Assembly (NCBI GenBank): GCA_022560025.1
Contig: JAFISE010000074.1
Span: forward strand, 62,001-126,000
Source of the DNA: Stagonosporopsis chrysanthemi
Lineage: Eukaryota; Ascomycota; Dothideomycetes; Pleosporales; Didymellaceae
Reading direction: 5' to 3'
DNA: 64,000 nt
Shown here one piece after another: positions 1-12,200 of the stretch. Under the pieces are notes generated by a model that was given only the letters and a program-made list of their open reading frames with translations, had not been told where the DNA came from and did not search any database. Positions within the stretch are counted from its first letter, which is position 1. Each line of letters begins with the position of its first letter. A program made the position numbers and the translations under genes.

Positions 1-836
1 TTGCACGGTTGGGGAGGGTAAAGCGCGTGGGTTTGGATGTGGGGGTCAAGATTGAGTTTCTGAAGGTGTGGTTGAAGCGGAGGCGGTAGCGGAGAGGCGA
101 TGAAGTGGAGGTAGAGATCGTAAGGAGACGCAAACATCCAGGTGGCGGACAAAACCGAACACAAAGTCACTGGGAAATAAAGTACACTCTTTTTCCCACT
201 CATCTACTCTTGACACCTTCCTTCCCACGCTCTGCTCTCCCGCCATCCCTCGAATCCAACCCTCAACCCCCTTCACCCACAACCCGTCCCCTCCTTCCGC
301 CCTTCGATTAGACTCCGCAGTACATACCAGGCTATATTACATGCACCTCCCTGGATGTCAAATCAAAGATTCCCTCCTTTTCGCCGCGAAGTACACACAT
401 GCAGCAACATCCCCTGCCCCCAGCTGAAGTCACCAGACTCCGTCCCCGCGAACCCTCACCAACACAAGCACAGCAGAGCCTCGAGCAAGCAGTAGCCTGT
501 GGTTACTATCCACACCGACGCCTCATCGTACACACACACGCCACTGACAAGTTTCCGCTCAGAAGATCTATCTGCATTAGCATATCCCAATGCCGCACCT
601 CACACCTCCCACATAGTTCACAGCAAGACAGAAACCGCGTCCCCTGCTTCTCCTCTTCACCATCCCACCTCTTCACCAATCCCTCTGCATCCGCACTTGC
701 CTCCCCAACCATCGTCCTTATAAACCCTCCCCCAAAAGAGAAACAACCCGCCACCTCCCCCACTCATCCGCAGGTGCCGAAAAAAAAAACCATATTCGCG
801 TGCTCCCAACCTTCCAAGGCCGGGCACCGAAGCTAA
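1..836. other. left-edge stretch without a recognised gene
   Basis: This stretch is pyrimidine-rich on the plus strand and holds only short overlapping frames with no recognisable domain. An A run at about 780-789 is a T run on the minus strand, about 48 nt past the end of the neighbouring tRNA gene, and could act as its RNA polymerase III terminator. Confidence 0.5.
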
Positions 837-937
837 TGTCGCTTCTGTGGATCGAACACAGTACCTCCAGATGTGATTCCACATGCGTGACTGACGGAGA
901 CTTCAGTCTGGCGCTCTCCCAAGTGAGCTAAAGCGAC
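837..937 (-). tRNA. tRNA-Phe(GAA): tRNA-Phe (anticodon GAA) with a 28-nt intron
   Basis: Read on the minus strand, the 7-bp acceptor stem GTCGCTT/AAGCGAC closes perfectly and leaves discriminator base A. The D arm has the A-box pattern TAGCTCACTTGGGAGAGC. The anticodon stem CCAGA/TCTGG holds loop CTGAAGA with anticodon GAA. The T arm CTGTG-TTCGATC-CACAG contains the B box. The 5' half is 37 nt (937..901), the intron 28 nt (900..873) and the 3' half 36 nt (872..837), so the intron lies at the canonical 37/38 position and the mature tRNA is 73 nt before CCA addition. Transcription would be by RNA polymerase III from the internal A and B boxes. The fold was done by hand, but every stem closes. 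Confidence 0.93.
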
Positions 938-1455
938 GACGACGACGGGGATGGACGTGCAAGCGCAACTGTGATTGGGTTGCTTGATGGGGGGTTGCGA
1001 GGGGGGGAGGGGTTATATTGAGGGAAAGGGGGCATGGGTGGGGCGGTGGGGAGGTGGAGATGGGTCTGGATGAATGTGTGAGGGTTTGTTTCGCGGCTGC
1101 TTGGGGGAGAGACGGAGGTGTGGGTATGTTGGTGGGAGAGAGGTGTGCAGCGGGTGGTGAGAGTGGTGGGGGAACGAGAGAGTGGGAGAGAGAGTATGTC
1201 ATAGTCTATATCTTTTCGAGGTATCATATACACGTATATCCAAATCTAGATCGTGGTGCCAAGTACGGCGTGCTTTCGTAGATAAAATGGCGAATCCAAA
1301 CCAAACCAAACCACCTAGTTCAACTCCAGCTCTGCGTGAGCGCCTAATCCTGATCGAGCCCTTTTTTCTGTTTTGTCCCATCCGATATCCATGCACTCGT
1401 GCAAATCCCGTGGTCGTGCTCCATACACGTTCATCAGCGCCGTCACCTCCGCTGT
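938..1455. other. spacer between tRNA-Phe and the 3' end of CTP synthase
   Basis: No gene was recognised. It includes the 3' flank of the CTP synthase gene and purine-rich low-complexity DNA around 1000-1180. Short frames here are not supported by any domain. Confidence 0.5.
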
Positions 1456-3496
1456 CTAAAACTCGCCGTTGATCTTCAACCCAGCAATACCATTCGCGAC
1501 CCCCTCAGCCGGCAGCGCCGCGCCGCTCTGGTAATCCCTCGTAATCTCATCCAGAATACCCGCTGACGCAGCCACAAAGCCCAAGTACGGACGGCTGGGA
1601 TCCAGCACGCGCGAAAGGTACTCCGGGTGGAACTGGACGCCAACAAACCACGGGTGGTCCTTGATCTCAACGACCTCCATGCGCACGCCCTCCTCATCCT
1701 TGCCGACAAAGTGTAGACCGCCATCCTGCAGACGGTCGATGTAGGCTGGGTTGACTTCGTAGCGGTGCCTGTGACGCTCGAGGATCTGGTCTGAACCCGC
1801 GTAAAGCGCGCGCAGTTTGGACCACTCGGAGCCCGGCTGGAACAGCGTCGGGCGCAGACCGAGGCGCATGCTGGCGCCCATAGTCGTCTTGTCGACCTCG
1901 GGCATGAACATGATGAGTTTGTTTGCGGCGTCGCCGTTGAACTCCTCGGAGGTGGCGTCTTTGATACAGCACACGTTGCGTGCGTACTCGATGACGGCAA
2001 TTTGCATGCCGAGGCACACACCAAGGTAGGGCTTCTTGTTCTCGCGCGCCCAGGTGGCCGCAGAGATCATGCCTTCGGTGGCGCGCGAGCCGAAGCCGCC
2101 AGGGACGAGGATGCCGGACGCCTTGACAATTTCGTGCCAGGCGTTGTGGAACTTGGCCGGGTCGGACTGCTGCATCTTGGGTTCGAGATGGTCCGAGTCA
2201 ATCCAGCGAATGTCGAGCTTGCGTCTGCAACGCATGGCGGCGTGCTCGAGCGACTTGACGACCGAGAGGTATGAGTCCTGAAGTTCGACGTACTTGCCGA
2301 CCAGGGCGACGGTGACTGGGTCGTGGAAGCGCGTGTCGTTGCCGGTCAGCTGCTTCCATTGTGTCCAGATCTTGTCGCCCTTGTGGGTCATGCCCTGTGG
2401 AATGGTGATGTTGTCGAGGCCCAGGAATTTGCGCACGAGCGGGATGAGCTTCTGCTGCTCGAGCAGCATGGGCACCTGGTAGATGGAAGGCATGTCCTTG
2501 ACGACGACGACCTGCTCAGGCTCGACCTGGCAGAAGTTGGCCAGCTTCTCGATGACCGAGGGCTCTAGCTCGCGCTCGCAGCGGCAGGCGATCTAGCATG
2601 TTAGTACACGTATTTAGAGTGCGATGTATGCGATGTAATGGAGGCCTACCAGATCCGGAATCATGCCGTTGCTGCGCACCGTCCTGATGGCGTGCTGTGT
2701 GGGCTTCGTCTTCTGCTCGCCGTGGATGATGGGCACGTACGAGACGTGGATTTGCATAAAGTTGTCGCGGCCCGCCCGCCTTCTAAGCTGGGCAAGGGCT
2801 TCCACAAACGGCATGCTCTCCATGTCGCCGACGGTGCCACCAAGCTCAATGATGCACACGTCCGGCTCCTCGTTCGTGTCATCGACGGGGATGCGGGCGA
2901 CCTTCTGGACCCATTCCTGGATCGCGTCGGTGATGTGCGGGACGACCTGCACAGTCTTGCCGAGGTAGTCGCCCCTGCGCTCGCGCTCGATGACGTGCTG
3001 GTAGATCTTGCCGGTGGTGATGTTGTTGTCGCGGGTCAGGGTGATGTTGAGGTAGCGCTCGTAGTTGCCGAGATCGAGATCGACTTCGCCGCCGTCGGAG
3101 AGGACGAAGACTTCACCGTGCCTGCGCGCTGCTCAGTATGCTGCGGAGCCTGAAGGACAGGGGGGCTCCGCGTACTCCTTGGGGTTCATCGTTCCCGCGT
3201 CGACATTGAGGTAGGGGTCGATCTTGATTGAGGACACGTGCGGCGGCGGTCAGTAAAGCCGGGCGGCATTGCAGCGCTGACACTTATCTTGAGGCCGATC
3301 GTCTTGAGCAGCAGGCCCGTCGAGGAGGCTGTGGCGCGTTGTGAGTGTCTGCACGCAACAAGTGCTCTGCTCTCGTCAAGTCTTACCTATAATGCCCTAC
3401 ATGCTGCGTCAGTTCTACAGTCACAATTTACAGCCTCTACGCGCTTACCTTCCCCACGCCGCTGATCACACCACCTGACACAAGCACGTACTTCAT
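1456..3496 (-). CDS. URA7: CTP synthase (glutamine-hydrolysing)
   Basis: The enzyme makes CTP from UTP, ATP and glutamine, the last step of pyrimidine nucleotide synthesis. Exons on the minus strand are 3496..3449, 3396..3387 (10 nt), 3328..3288, 3237..3176, 3121..2650 and 2592..1456. They total 589 codons plus... stop within 1770 nt, giving a 589-residue protein, the usual fungal length. The start MKYVLVSGGVISGVGK and the GLKVSSIKIDPYLNVDAG stretch mark the synthetase domain (about 1-275). The class I glutamine amidotransferase domain (about 305-565) has the catalytic Cys404 in GVCLGMQ and His533/Glu535 in FHPE. The third intron (3287..3238) begins AT and ends AC, and the 10-nt second exon is unusually small; both choices are forced by the conserved protein. 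Identity is certain; micro-exon borders rest on splice-signal reading. Confidence 0.96.
3238..3287 (-). other. AT-AC intron in CTP synthase
   Basis: This 50-nt intron starts ATAAGTGTC and ends CCGCCGCCGCAC, with CTGAC 12-16 nt before the end as a probable branch site. Joining AAG to GTGTCCTCA gives the conserved GLKVSSIKID. No AG lies between the donor region and the required exon start, so a GT-AG alternative that keeps this conserved stretch is not available. The ATAAGT start resembles the U2-type AT-AC subclass rather than the U12 consensus ATATCCTT. Confidence 0.85.
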
Positions 3497-3985
3497 GATT
3501 GCTTTCAGTGCCCTGGCTACGGTTTGGGGAAGGGAAGGAAGAAATCTCGAGGTCGCGGCGCGTCACAAGAAATTTGTAGCGCCCGCCCACTTTGGGAGTG
3601 GTGGGGCACGTCCGCCCGAGCTAGTCGAACGACCAGTAAAGTGAGCCGAGTGAAGTTGCCGCACCCGTCAACCTTCAACCTTGAAGCCTCACCGGAGAGT
3701 CAATGTTAACCAGTTCTATTATCCGCAGAAGTCAGGCTATCAAATGGTATCGTGCGCAATGCCCTGCTACCCGCAAATGCCGTGCGCCACGGCAGCTGTA
3801 CACGCTCCTTCATCGCGGCAGTACCGCCCCGTGCATAGAGCTTCATCATGTCGTTAAATGCCAACTCATGTCCGCAGAAAATGCTCCAGGTATCCAGAAT
3901 ATGACTGTGCCGCCCAGCGCTCGAAGAAAATGCTTACATAAGAACGCTCAAAGAAGGCTTCGTTTTGATGTGGCTGGAGTGCACT
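3497..3985. other. spacer upstream of CTP synthase, downstream of the velvet gene
   Basis: No gene seen. It should hold the CTP synthase promoter and the 3' flank of the velvet gene, since both are transcribed leftwards. No TATA box or other specific element was recognised. Confidence 0.4.
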
Positions 3986-5476
3986 TCACATCCGGCGTCG
4001 CCGCTTCATCTCTTCATCCTCCTCGTGCTCCTGGCTGGCAGTAAGCCGTTTGCGAGCAAGAGCCTTCTCGTTACCCTTCTTGACTTGGATGTTGCAGCCT
4101 TGCAGCTTCAACGCCCTGGTGAGGGCACTGCTTGGGCGCATGCCAGGGAAGTCTTTTGCCGTGTACACGGTAAACACATCGCTCATCACCTCAGTCAGTA
4201 TCGGCGACGACCCTCCCACATGCAGGTTCATGGGATCAATACGCATGAGGACGAAGCGCAGACGGTACCTGCCGTGCGTACGACACGACAAATCAGGGAA
4301 GCAGAAGAAGCACCCTTCATTGTCGTGTTCGTCCTTGGCGACTGAGGGCGAAGCTACGAGCTGGCCCATGAGTCTACGCGTGGTGCGGCGATCCGGTTGG
4401 ATCAATGCCGTCTCCTCGTTGGTCCCATCCGCATTCCACAACGTGCAATGCACCACGTTAAGCGAGTACCGAAGCTCTTCCTGCTCGGCTATACCGGTCT
4501 TTGGGTCTGTGACAAGCAGCTGGATAATTGGTGGGGGGTCTATCACTCTCCGATCACGTTCACCAAACCCACATGCTCTTGCAGCGATAGGTTGCTGCCG
4601 CACGCGGAGTTCAAAATTCAGGTTTCTGGGAATGTCAGTCTTGTTTCACATGCTTCAGGACACGAGATATGCTCACAGTTGTTCGTTGTACACAGGCTGT
4701 GGTATGGATCCGGGTAACGGGATTGCACGAACGTCTTTCCGCAGTGGAGGGCCAGGTGCGCTCGGTTCAGGGTACGCTACCGATCCCAAGGGAGCTGCGA
4801 CAGACCCTCGCTGTGAATGCGAATAGGAGTCCACCGATCCACGGAATGTACTGCTCGAGGCGTAGCTCGGCGTGTATCCAGGTGATGGGAGTGGAGCATA
4901 ATGTCTCTGCTGCGAGGGCTCAACCGGAGACGCAAGGGACGAGTACGGTTGCTCGTGTGGTGCATGGTGTGCATGGTGTGCATGGTGGTGTGCATGTCGG
5001 ACTTCGTCATATGAAGGATAGCGTTGCTCGTTCAACCTTCGTGGCTCTCTGCTGTCATACTGCGAACGAGGAGAAACCTGTGGCCCGTAATTCTTGGGCG
5101 AGTAGGGCGCTTCCGACCTGGGTGGTGTGTATGGGTGAGAGTGGTGGACTAGCTTTTCAAGAGGTGCTGCTGGTCTATAGTGTGCTGTGGGCGCTTGTTG
5201 ATGCTCGTGCCGTGGAGGTGGCCCTGCGTGGATGGAGGGCAAATGACCAACGGGCGAGCGAAAATGGTAGTCCGTCCGCGGTGGTACAGCGTCGGGTGGA
5301 ATTTCTAGCTGCTTGAGCTGGATGGGCAGGGGCAGTCGTCTGTGGTTAAAATCCAAAAACCCCGGCGGCTGGAAGACAGGAAGCTTCTGAGTTTCTGTCA
5401 TGTCTGAAAGTGGAGGAGAGGTGTTTGACGGAGGAAGAGACGACAGCGGAGAGGGTGGATGTGGTGGTTGGGACAT
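3986..5476 (-). CDS. velC: velvet-domain transcriptional regulator, VelC-like
   Basis: Two exons (5476..4677 and 4625..3986) with a 51-nt GT-AG intron give 479 residues. The first about 265 residues are proline- and serine-rich and look disordered, with a His/Ala-rich tract near residues 165-180. The velvet domain follows (about 270-460), starting LNFELRVRQQP and containing ARACGFGERDRRVIDPPPII, GCFFCFPDLSCRTHGRYRLR and FTVYTAKDFPGMRPS. Velvet proteins are fungal NF-kB-like DNA-binding factors linking development and secondary metabolism; they form dimers in the nucleus. A long disordered N-terminus before one uninterrupted C-terminal velvet domain fits VelC better than VosA (N-terminal domain) or VelB (domain with an insert). 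The velvet assignment is secure; the VelC subclass is an inference from layout and motif resemblance. Confidence 0.85.
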
Positions 5477-7786
5477 GCGTGTATTATCATTTGCTCAGAC
5501 CAGGACACGATGCACGGAGCCGAATTGGGCGGTTCACTACTGTACGCTTGTGTTCAGTTCGGAGGTTCCTTCACACTTCGGGAGTGCCAGGGAGTCGTGC
5601 AGTGTTGGACAGAACGTCAGGAATGCGGGCACCGCCTTGAGTGTGGCGGCGTGAGAAGTTTATAGTTTAGAGTCCCCTTGTAGGCGACCGTGTACGTATC
5701 TGGATCGCCAGCAGCCAGATCGCCGCCCGAATGCTTCAGTTCGGTTACGTCGACGTTGGGTGGAGGCGCTCCATGCTAAGACAACGGGCAGCCGGGAGCG
5801 AAAATGGATGCAGACGAGGGTGGCCTGCAGGGTACCTGGTCAATAGGCAAGCCAGCCGCCAACTGTCCAGAAGCGCCGGTTCGGAGTATAAAATGGAGCA
5901 GGTAGACGACAGGGTCAGCAGGGACATGGCGATATGTGAACGTATATGCTTGGCACGCAGGCCACACTTTCCTGAACAAGAGGGTGGAGCAAAGGCGGTT
6001 GACGTAAAGCGTCTTGAATTCCTGGATCACGCAGCTATGGCCCGGGGCTCTGTTTGTGCAGAGGCGCGGGTTTGTGATGGCTATGAAAAAAGTCCAGGGT
6101 GATGCCAGACTAGTCGCTGCAGGTGTTGCCGCAGCACCCACTTGCTCTCAATTGCGCTGGCCTGCATGCAGAAGTGGACTTTTTAGGGAGTGCAGCCAGC
6201 TCTGATTGCTCCGAGCAAATCCTCTCGTGGTCCAACGGGTGAGGGAGATGTCTCTAGCCTGCTGCCGGATGCACGCTGGCTTTGCTGTATTTTCGTGGGG
6301 CGTCGCCGAATAGGCTCGCACCCGGGTAAAAGAGACAAACAATGGTCGTGTCCAGGGTGCCGCAAGTGACTTGTTGTTCGAATCACGGCGGCCAGGTTGT
6401 TGCACACTGTAACCCGGCCACAGCCAATTTGGCGCAATATGCCATATTACCACGTAACTCGGTTGATGGTCACCGTCAAGCGGAGGTAGCATCGCGAAGC
6501 GGCTGCCCAGCCAGACGCATGCGAGGACGGCTGGCAGAAGGGCACGGTGGGCATCCATATCGAGCCAGCGGCCAGGAGCCAGCAGGCCAGCAGGGCCACG
6601 GTCGGTGAGAGCCTGCGAGCCTGCAAGCCTACAAGCCTACATACGAGCCTACGAGCACCTGGACCCAAAGCACTCTGATCTGCCAGCTCGCTGGCAGCCC
6701 AATGGCAGACTGCATCGCTGCGGCTAAGGTGATCACGGCCACTGCCCTGCGACAGGTGGTCGCGTCGCTCTCCGCAGCGCGAGTCGTGGTGGGTCGATCC
6801 CTAGAGCTGTGCCGCGAGGGGGACGGGGGGGACCCGCGGCGCAGCTTGCTCGGCGCGGAGAGCCACTCAGAATCCTAACCGTCTCCCTGGTCGGCGGATG
6901 CATCTGCGCGACGTGCAGAACGGTCTCATGCATCACCGTCAGTGACATGAGACAGCCTTTCCTCACCCGGATGCCGGACTCTGGCTTGCAACGGACACGG
7001 CCGCCATGGCTCGTTTGTGGCTTACGCTTGTCTCGGGTGGAGGGCGGTCATCTTGGTAGCGAGGCTGCGAGCGACATGTTGCGGCCAGCAGCACCGCGCA
7101 CAGGGCGCTTCATCGCGCCCCGTCTTGCCAGAGTCGTCCGCTGTGTGCTGCCAGCACGGCGCGATGGTTGCAGGCGGGCGAGCGCCGTCATCACCGGGCG
7201 CACCTACACACATGGCGTGTGCCAGGAAAGCAGCCTTGCGCCTACCATTTCCAGGTTGCAGTCGCGCCGTCTGCCGCTGCGAGGCGGTTCTACACGAGCC
7301 GCAGACCAGATCCAAAAAGCACTGCTCTCGTCATCTCGTCATGGAAGAACCCTGCCGTCCGCGCGTATGGGCCGCTGGCGCCCTGCCCTGGTCGAGCACA
7401 TATGTATGTACATAGCAATGATAGCATGTACATGGTACATGGTCCATTGTACGGTATTGTAGCACTACACGTCAACCACCCTGGCCCTACGGCTGGCGTC
7501 AATACGCTAGTGCAGCTCTCTATCGAGCGCAATCGTCGCGTCTGCTTCCAGCACGTCCCTGGATGTGCAAAGTACACGGTCTTGGGAACGAGTCGTGCTC
7601 CGCTCTGTGTGACCTCAAGCGGCTGCATTCCCTTTTCGGCCGCTTCTCTCACAGACACACATCATCCTGCTGGCTCACCTGCATCTGCCCGTTGTCGTCG
7701 GGTGTGGTGGCCGGTGTTGGCTTGATCTTGGCTTGATCTTGGCTTGATGGCTGGTGCTGTCGCTGTCCGAGTCGCAGCTGCGGTTA
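5477..7786. other. 2.3-kb gene-free stretch between velvet gene and MITE copy 1
   Basis: No convincing gene. It contains a TATAAAA at about 5886, short AAGCCTAC-type tandem units near 6610-6655, and a triple repeat of CTTGGCTTGAT near 7715-7750. It should contain the velvet-gene promoter at its left end. Confidence 0.5.
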
Positions 7787-8016
7787 TCAACTCTGCTCGT
7801 TGACTTTGGCCGATCAGATCTACATGCTATGCTCACTCTTCTGTGCGCGCCGCAATTGCTGCAGAATACAGTTAAGGCTCAGCCTTAATAGCCATGAGAA
7901 TAGAGAGTAGCAAACACTACATGTTTGCGCAAAAAGATTTAGTGAATTCGTTGTGGGAACTGTACTGTAGCCAACTGAGGGATCTATTGTTCCTACAATC
8001 GCTCCAAGCTTCTTCG
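7787..8016 (-). mobile_element. MITE copy 1 (TA-flanked, degraded)
   Basis: This 230-bp block read on the minus strand aligns with the 236-bp block at 52256-52491. Shared words in the same order include CGAAGAAGCT, AGCGAT, TTGGCTACA, CCCACAAC, TGTAGTG and GATCTGATCGGC. It is flanked by TA on both sides (7785-7786 and 8017-8018). The left terminal repeat is partly degraded. No coding capacity. It sits only about 230 bp before the methyltransferase start codon, so it is part of that gene's promoter region. Confidence 0.7.
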
Positions 8017-8245
8017 TACGCGAGGCCGCCATTCACCGTTCACCGTTCACCCTCACCGCCCGTCTCAGACACCATTGCCCTGCCTGTAGACACGCCCGCC
8101 GCTCGCCCAATCTCACGCGTGCAGTCGCCCACCAGCTCGCAATTCTCTGCGGACTTGATCCTGATTATTGCGCTGCGAGCTCAGCCGAGGATTCTCCAGC
8201 ACCGATCTGCATCCTTCCTCCGAACCGACACGTCCGGCGGCGAAA

Positions 8246-9203
8246 ATGGCCACCAACTGGGGCAACTACACCGGTGAGCTCTCCCCTCCCCTTGGATTGG
8301 CTTGCATCGTGTCCTAGATTCGCATCACCGGCAATTGCATCTTTGCTCATAATGCCCGCCACACAGACTATACCGGCCCATCACGAGCCCCTGGAACGGC
8401 GACGCATGTACTAGATGCTCGTCTAAACCTGCTTGCAACCCTGGTCCCAGAAATCTTCACCGCAAAGACCTGCCTAGACATTGGTTGCAACGCCGGTAAC
8501 GTCGCGAGCCAGCTTGGTGAGTGGAGGGGTCCCCCTGGCTCCTGCTCTAAGCGACTACATCTCCAAGCTTCCCATATTGACCCACGTTATAGCCTTCGAC
8601 TTTCATGCAGCATCAGTCACTGGCGTCGACATCGATCCAAAGCTAGTTGCCCAGGCCGAGAAACTTTTGGCATTGCGCTCTTCACGTGCCCGTCCCCCAG
8701 TTGCTGGCTCAGAACACATCGTGGACTACTACCCCATATCAGCAATTCTTACACACGGATACCGCATTGAGCCGAAGACCAACGTCTCCCGGAACTCGTC
8801 ACCCGCATCAGCAGCTTCGACTTGGCCCTCTGTGCACTTTGTCTCCGCAGATTGGGTTGCATCTGCCGACCGGGCAATCTCAGGCCCATACGACGTGATT
8901 CTGGCCCTCAGTGTGATCAAGTGGATCCATCTGGAGCATCTTGACGAGGGTCTGGTGACCTTCTTTAGCAAATGTGCGGCCTGTCTCCGTTCTGGCGGAT
9001 ATTTGGTTATCGAGTTGCAGGACTGGAAGTCCTACGAGAAAGCCGTCCGCCCGAACCACTCGCCACACTTTAGTGAGAACTTAAAGAAATTGGTCTATCG
9101 GCCAGAAACGTCTTTCGATGGCTTACTGGCGGAGCATTGTCTGAGACCATACGCATCGTCCACCAAGTTACCGCGGCGTATCGATGTCTATCGCAAAGAC
9201 TGA
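8246..9203 (+). CDS. Bin3-type SAM-dependent RNA methyltransferase
   Basis: Three exons (8246..8273, 8367..8516, 8593..9203) with GT-AG introns of 93 and 76 nt give 262 residues. The SAM-binding motif CLDIGCNAGN lies near residues 45-55. A second acidic strand, SVTGVDIDP, follows. The family block GPYDVILALSVIKWIHL and then GGYLVIELQDWKSYEKA is typical of Bin3 methyltransferases. In animals this family (MePCE/BCDIN3) methylates the 5' gamma-phosphate of 7SK RNA; the fission yeast member Bmc1 works with telomerase RNA and U6. A role in capping a small nuclear RNA is inferred from the family. The start is supported by the good splice after codon 9 and the lack of an alternative ATG in frame. 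Confidence 0.88.
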
Positions 9204-12200
9204 GCTTCGGAATCTTCCAATAGACCTAACAGCATCACTCGAAACGTCTTCGAGAAATCCAAGCCGCTATCATTGATTCAGACCTACTGAACATCATGTC
9301 CATGAATCAACGACAGCCTGGAGTGGATGTCACAGTGCAGCGCAATCTTGTCGACCTCACATCTGCATCAGAGACATGCAAAGCCGTTGGAACTAAACTT
9401 TATCGATCTGGCCCCGATTGATGGTAGAGACAACCACCAGTGGTCTGTGGCCTCGGAGTTCTGCCGTTTATCCACTAGCATCCTGTGGAGATTGGAATCT
9501 CGGCACAAGGATAGCACGATTGTGGTTCATGTACAAAGTACCTCGACCAATAGTCGGACCACACGCACATTACTTGGTGATTATATTACCCAAGTCTTCC
9601 AGCCTGTCGGACGTGGTGGCTCTCAGAAAGTGTGGTGTGGCATGTCTCGACTTGTCCCTGATTCGCCGGATCCTTGCTAGGTCCCAGTCCCCTTTCATTC
9701 GAGCCAATTGGGCAGGTACCCATTCATTCGACCCGTTTCGGGCCTTTGTTCACCGTTGCTAGGCTTTCCTGGTCACAACGCCTATCACTTCTCACAATTG
9801 CGGGCTCAGATGCTCAACACGGCTTGTACATCGTACGATAATATCTCGCCAGCACCTGAAGAAGCAAAATCCAAAGACATGCTTGTATTGGCTGTGCATA
9901 TCGTCACAGCAGGGCACTATCGGTTGCTAGCCTCACTATGATGCAGCAAGGAGACCCGTTGCTCGTGACGGGTATTGGACAGTAGGTATATCATGAAGCT
10001 CGTTGACGCAAAAATGCAACGATCCCGTTCAGGGATTTTCACGACTCATGTATTGCCGATCATTCTGATCATCAGGACGTACGACTGTCAGTCGCGATGC
10101 ACCGATGCCCGTCTCCACAGATTGCGTGAGCGTCCTGATCCAGATGCAAAGTGTCCCATGATGCTCTACTTACTGGCACATTGCCGGCGCCCCCCACTTC
10201 TCGTCAATCTTCAACGGTTGACTGTCCTCGTGTTCACGTGATGTTGATTGCTCATCAGAGCCTTCTGCTGGTCCGAACAAGTACGGGATGTCATCAGGGA
10301 GACTCGTCGTACAGTGTTCAGACAAACGTGGAGGCGTGCCAGTTGACCGCTCATCTGGCTGCACAGTGTCTCAAGCAGAACCTACCATTGCTCAATAGAT
10401 TGTCTTGATCGAGAGATCTATATGTACAACACGCTTCTGATGTCGGCTGTCGATCGGTAATTGAAGGCGTGCTTGATCTATCAGACTTTCGTACTTGTCG
10501 AAAGACTACGTCGCAGCTCAGTCCGGCGACCTCCTCCATCAAGACCTCTCAGAGAGCAGAACTCCTGTCTGATTTGTGTTTCGAGTCGGGTAGTAACACT
10601 TGCTGTTCACACCACACTTCACACCTCTGAGCCTTTGCCGGTCCGGAGTCAGCAGCCTTACTGAGTCCCGGTGAGCAGAAACCAATGCATCATGCGACGT
10701 CCGTCTCGACAAGACTCAAGCCGTGGCTGTTCGACCTGCTCGCTGACATGCTAGAGATGTACGGATAACTTCGCAACTATAAAATCTTCACCCACGGCTA
10801 CCGGCACCCAACGCCACGGATCGTGCTCGAGCACTCTCGTCGTCCAGGTGTAAGAGCAAGCAGCTCTTCACTTCACCTTTGTCGAAACCTCTACCGACGG
10901 CCGATGCAGACCAAAACCTGCTAGCGCCAATGAAGCACAGCAGGAGGCATTATGCGGTACAGCAGCGAGAGAGCAGTGCGACACTACGCAGCAGAGCAGC
11001 ACCCACTTCTCGATGGTCGATCTTGCGGCTAAAGCTTTTGGTTGCTAGTATACATGTGCACTGCTCGAGTGGACATACACACCATGATCATACCGCCAAC
11101 ACCACAAAGAAGTTTGCACCATTGATCAAGTGTATGGACTTCGGGCTCCAAGCCGCCAAGTCCACACATATACGCACCCGAGAACCACAGTCATGGCTCA
11201 TTCTTACAGCTACCCAAACAGCACATGTACCACGCGCATCTCGTAGCATGAACGGGCAGCATCGACGAGCCCTACTGTAGCGCAGATCCTCTTTTTCCAA
11301 TGAGCTCTTGCATAATCCACACAACGACGTTGCAGAGCGCACGATAAAGCATCACACAGACGCACCCAGCCTTCAAACATTCCCCGTAGCGACCAGTGAA
11401 CGATAGCCATGGCATGCAGTGGAAGTGGATCCACTCACTTGCCGAACGAGTGTCTCATGACACGCACCTGTACGCCGGTATCCTGCGAGGTCCGCGGACA
11501 TTGAGCAACCTGTCGGTCGCCATACAATCTGCGTGCTGGTGTGGCACGGCATAAGGGCTAGACAAGCAATCGAGCTTGCAGCAAAAGGAGATGGTGTGGC
11601 AAGCCACGCTGTGTACTCGATCGCAAGGCATGAATAATCAGTGTAGAGCATTATACGCCAGCTCATGTTATAGCGTTGATACTCAGGCTGGGGCAAATTC
11701 GGTCATGGACAGGGCTAAGAGTCAAGTCACAACCTATCCAAATCCGAAATACAATCTCTACACTCACAGCCTGCAAGGGTCCTGGTAAACCAATAGCGCG
11801 CGGGTAGCTACTTAGATCACGACTAGATATGGCACAGCATTGATGTGCAGCTAAGACGAATAATCAATAACGAACTACCACATTTTCACAAACAATGTAC
11901 GGCGTATGTACCTGCCTGGTTCATGAACGCACTGTTGCTGCACGTTGCGCTCTCCTCCTCCGCTATCCTGATCATGGCGACTGAGATGCATGCTGCATAG
12001 GATCTCGTTTGAGGCAATGAGCCAGCAGTAAGGTCAGCCACTTCCGTGATGTCCATGTCGTTTCCACGTCGTTCTTGCCTTTATAGGTGCCTGAAAGTTA
12101 GAATCGAGAAAGGCGCAGAAGAACCAGCCAATGGAGGGAATGCTACTACTGCACTGCTGAGAAGACTTCCTTGCGCAGAACACTTTCGCTGTTACACGAC

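Noticed and set aside
4050..4826. 258-codon frame on the plus strand.
   Set aside because: It is antisense to the velvet-domain exons, which have clear motifs; it crosses that gene's intron and has no domain.
5731..7725. Several overlapping frames of 120-220 codons.
   Set aside because: Arg/Pro/Ser-rich with no domain and present on both strands at once, as expected in GC-rich non-coding DNA.
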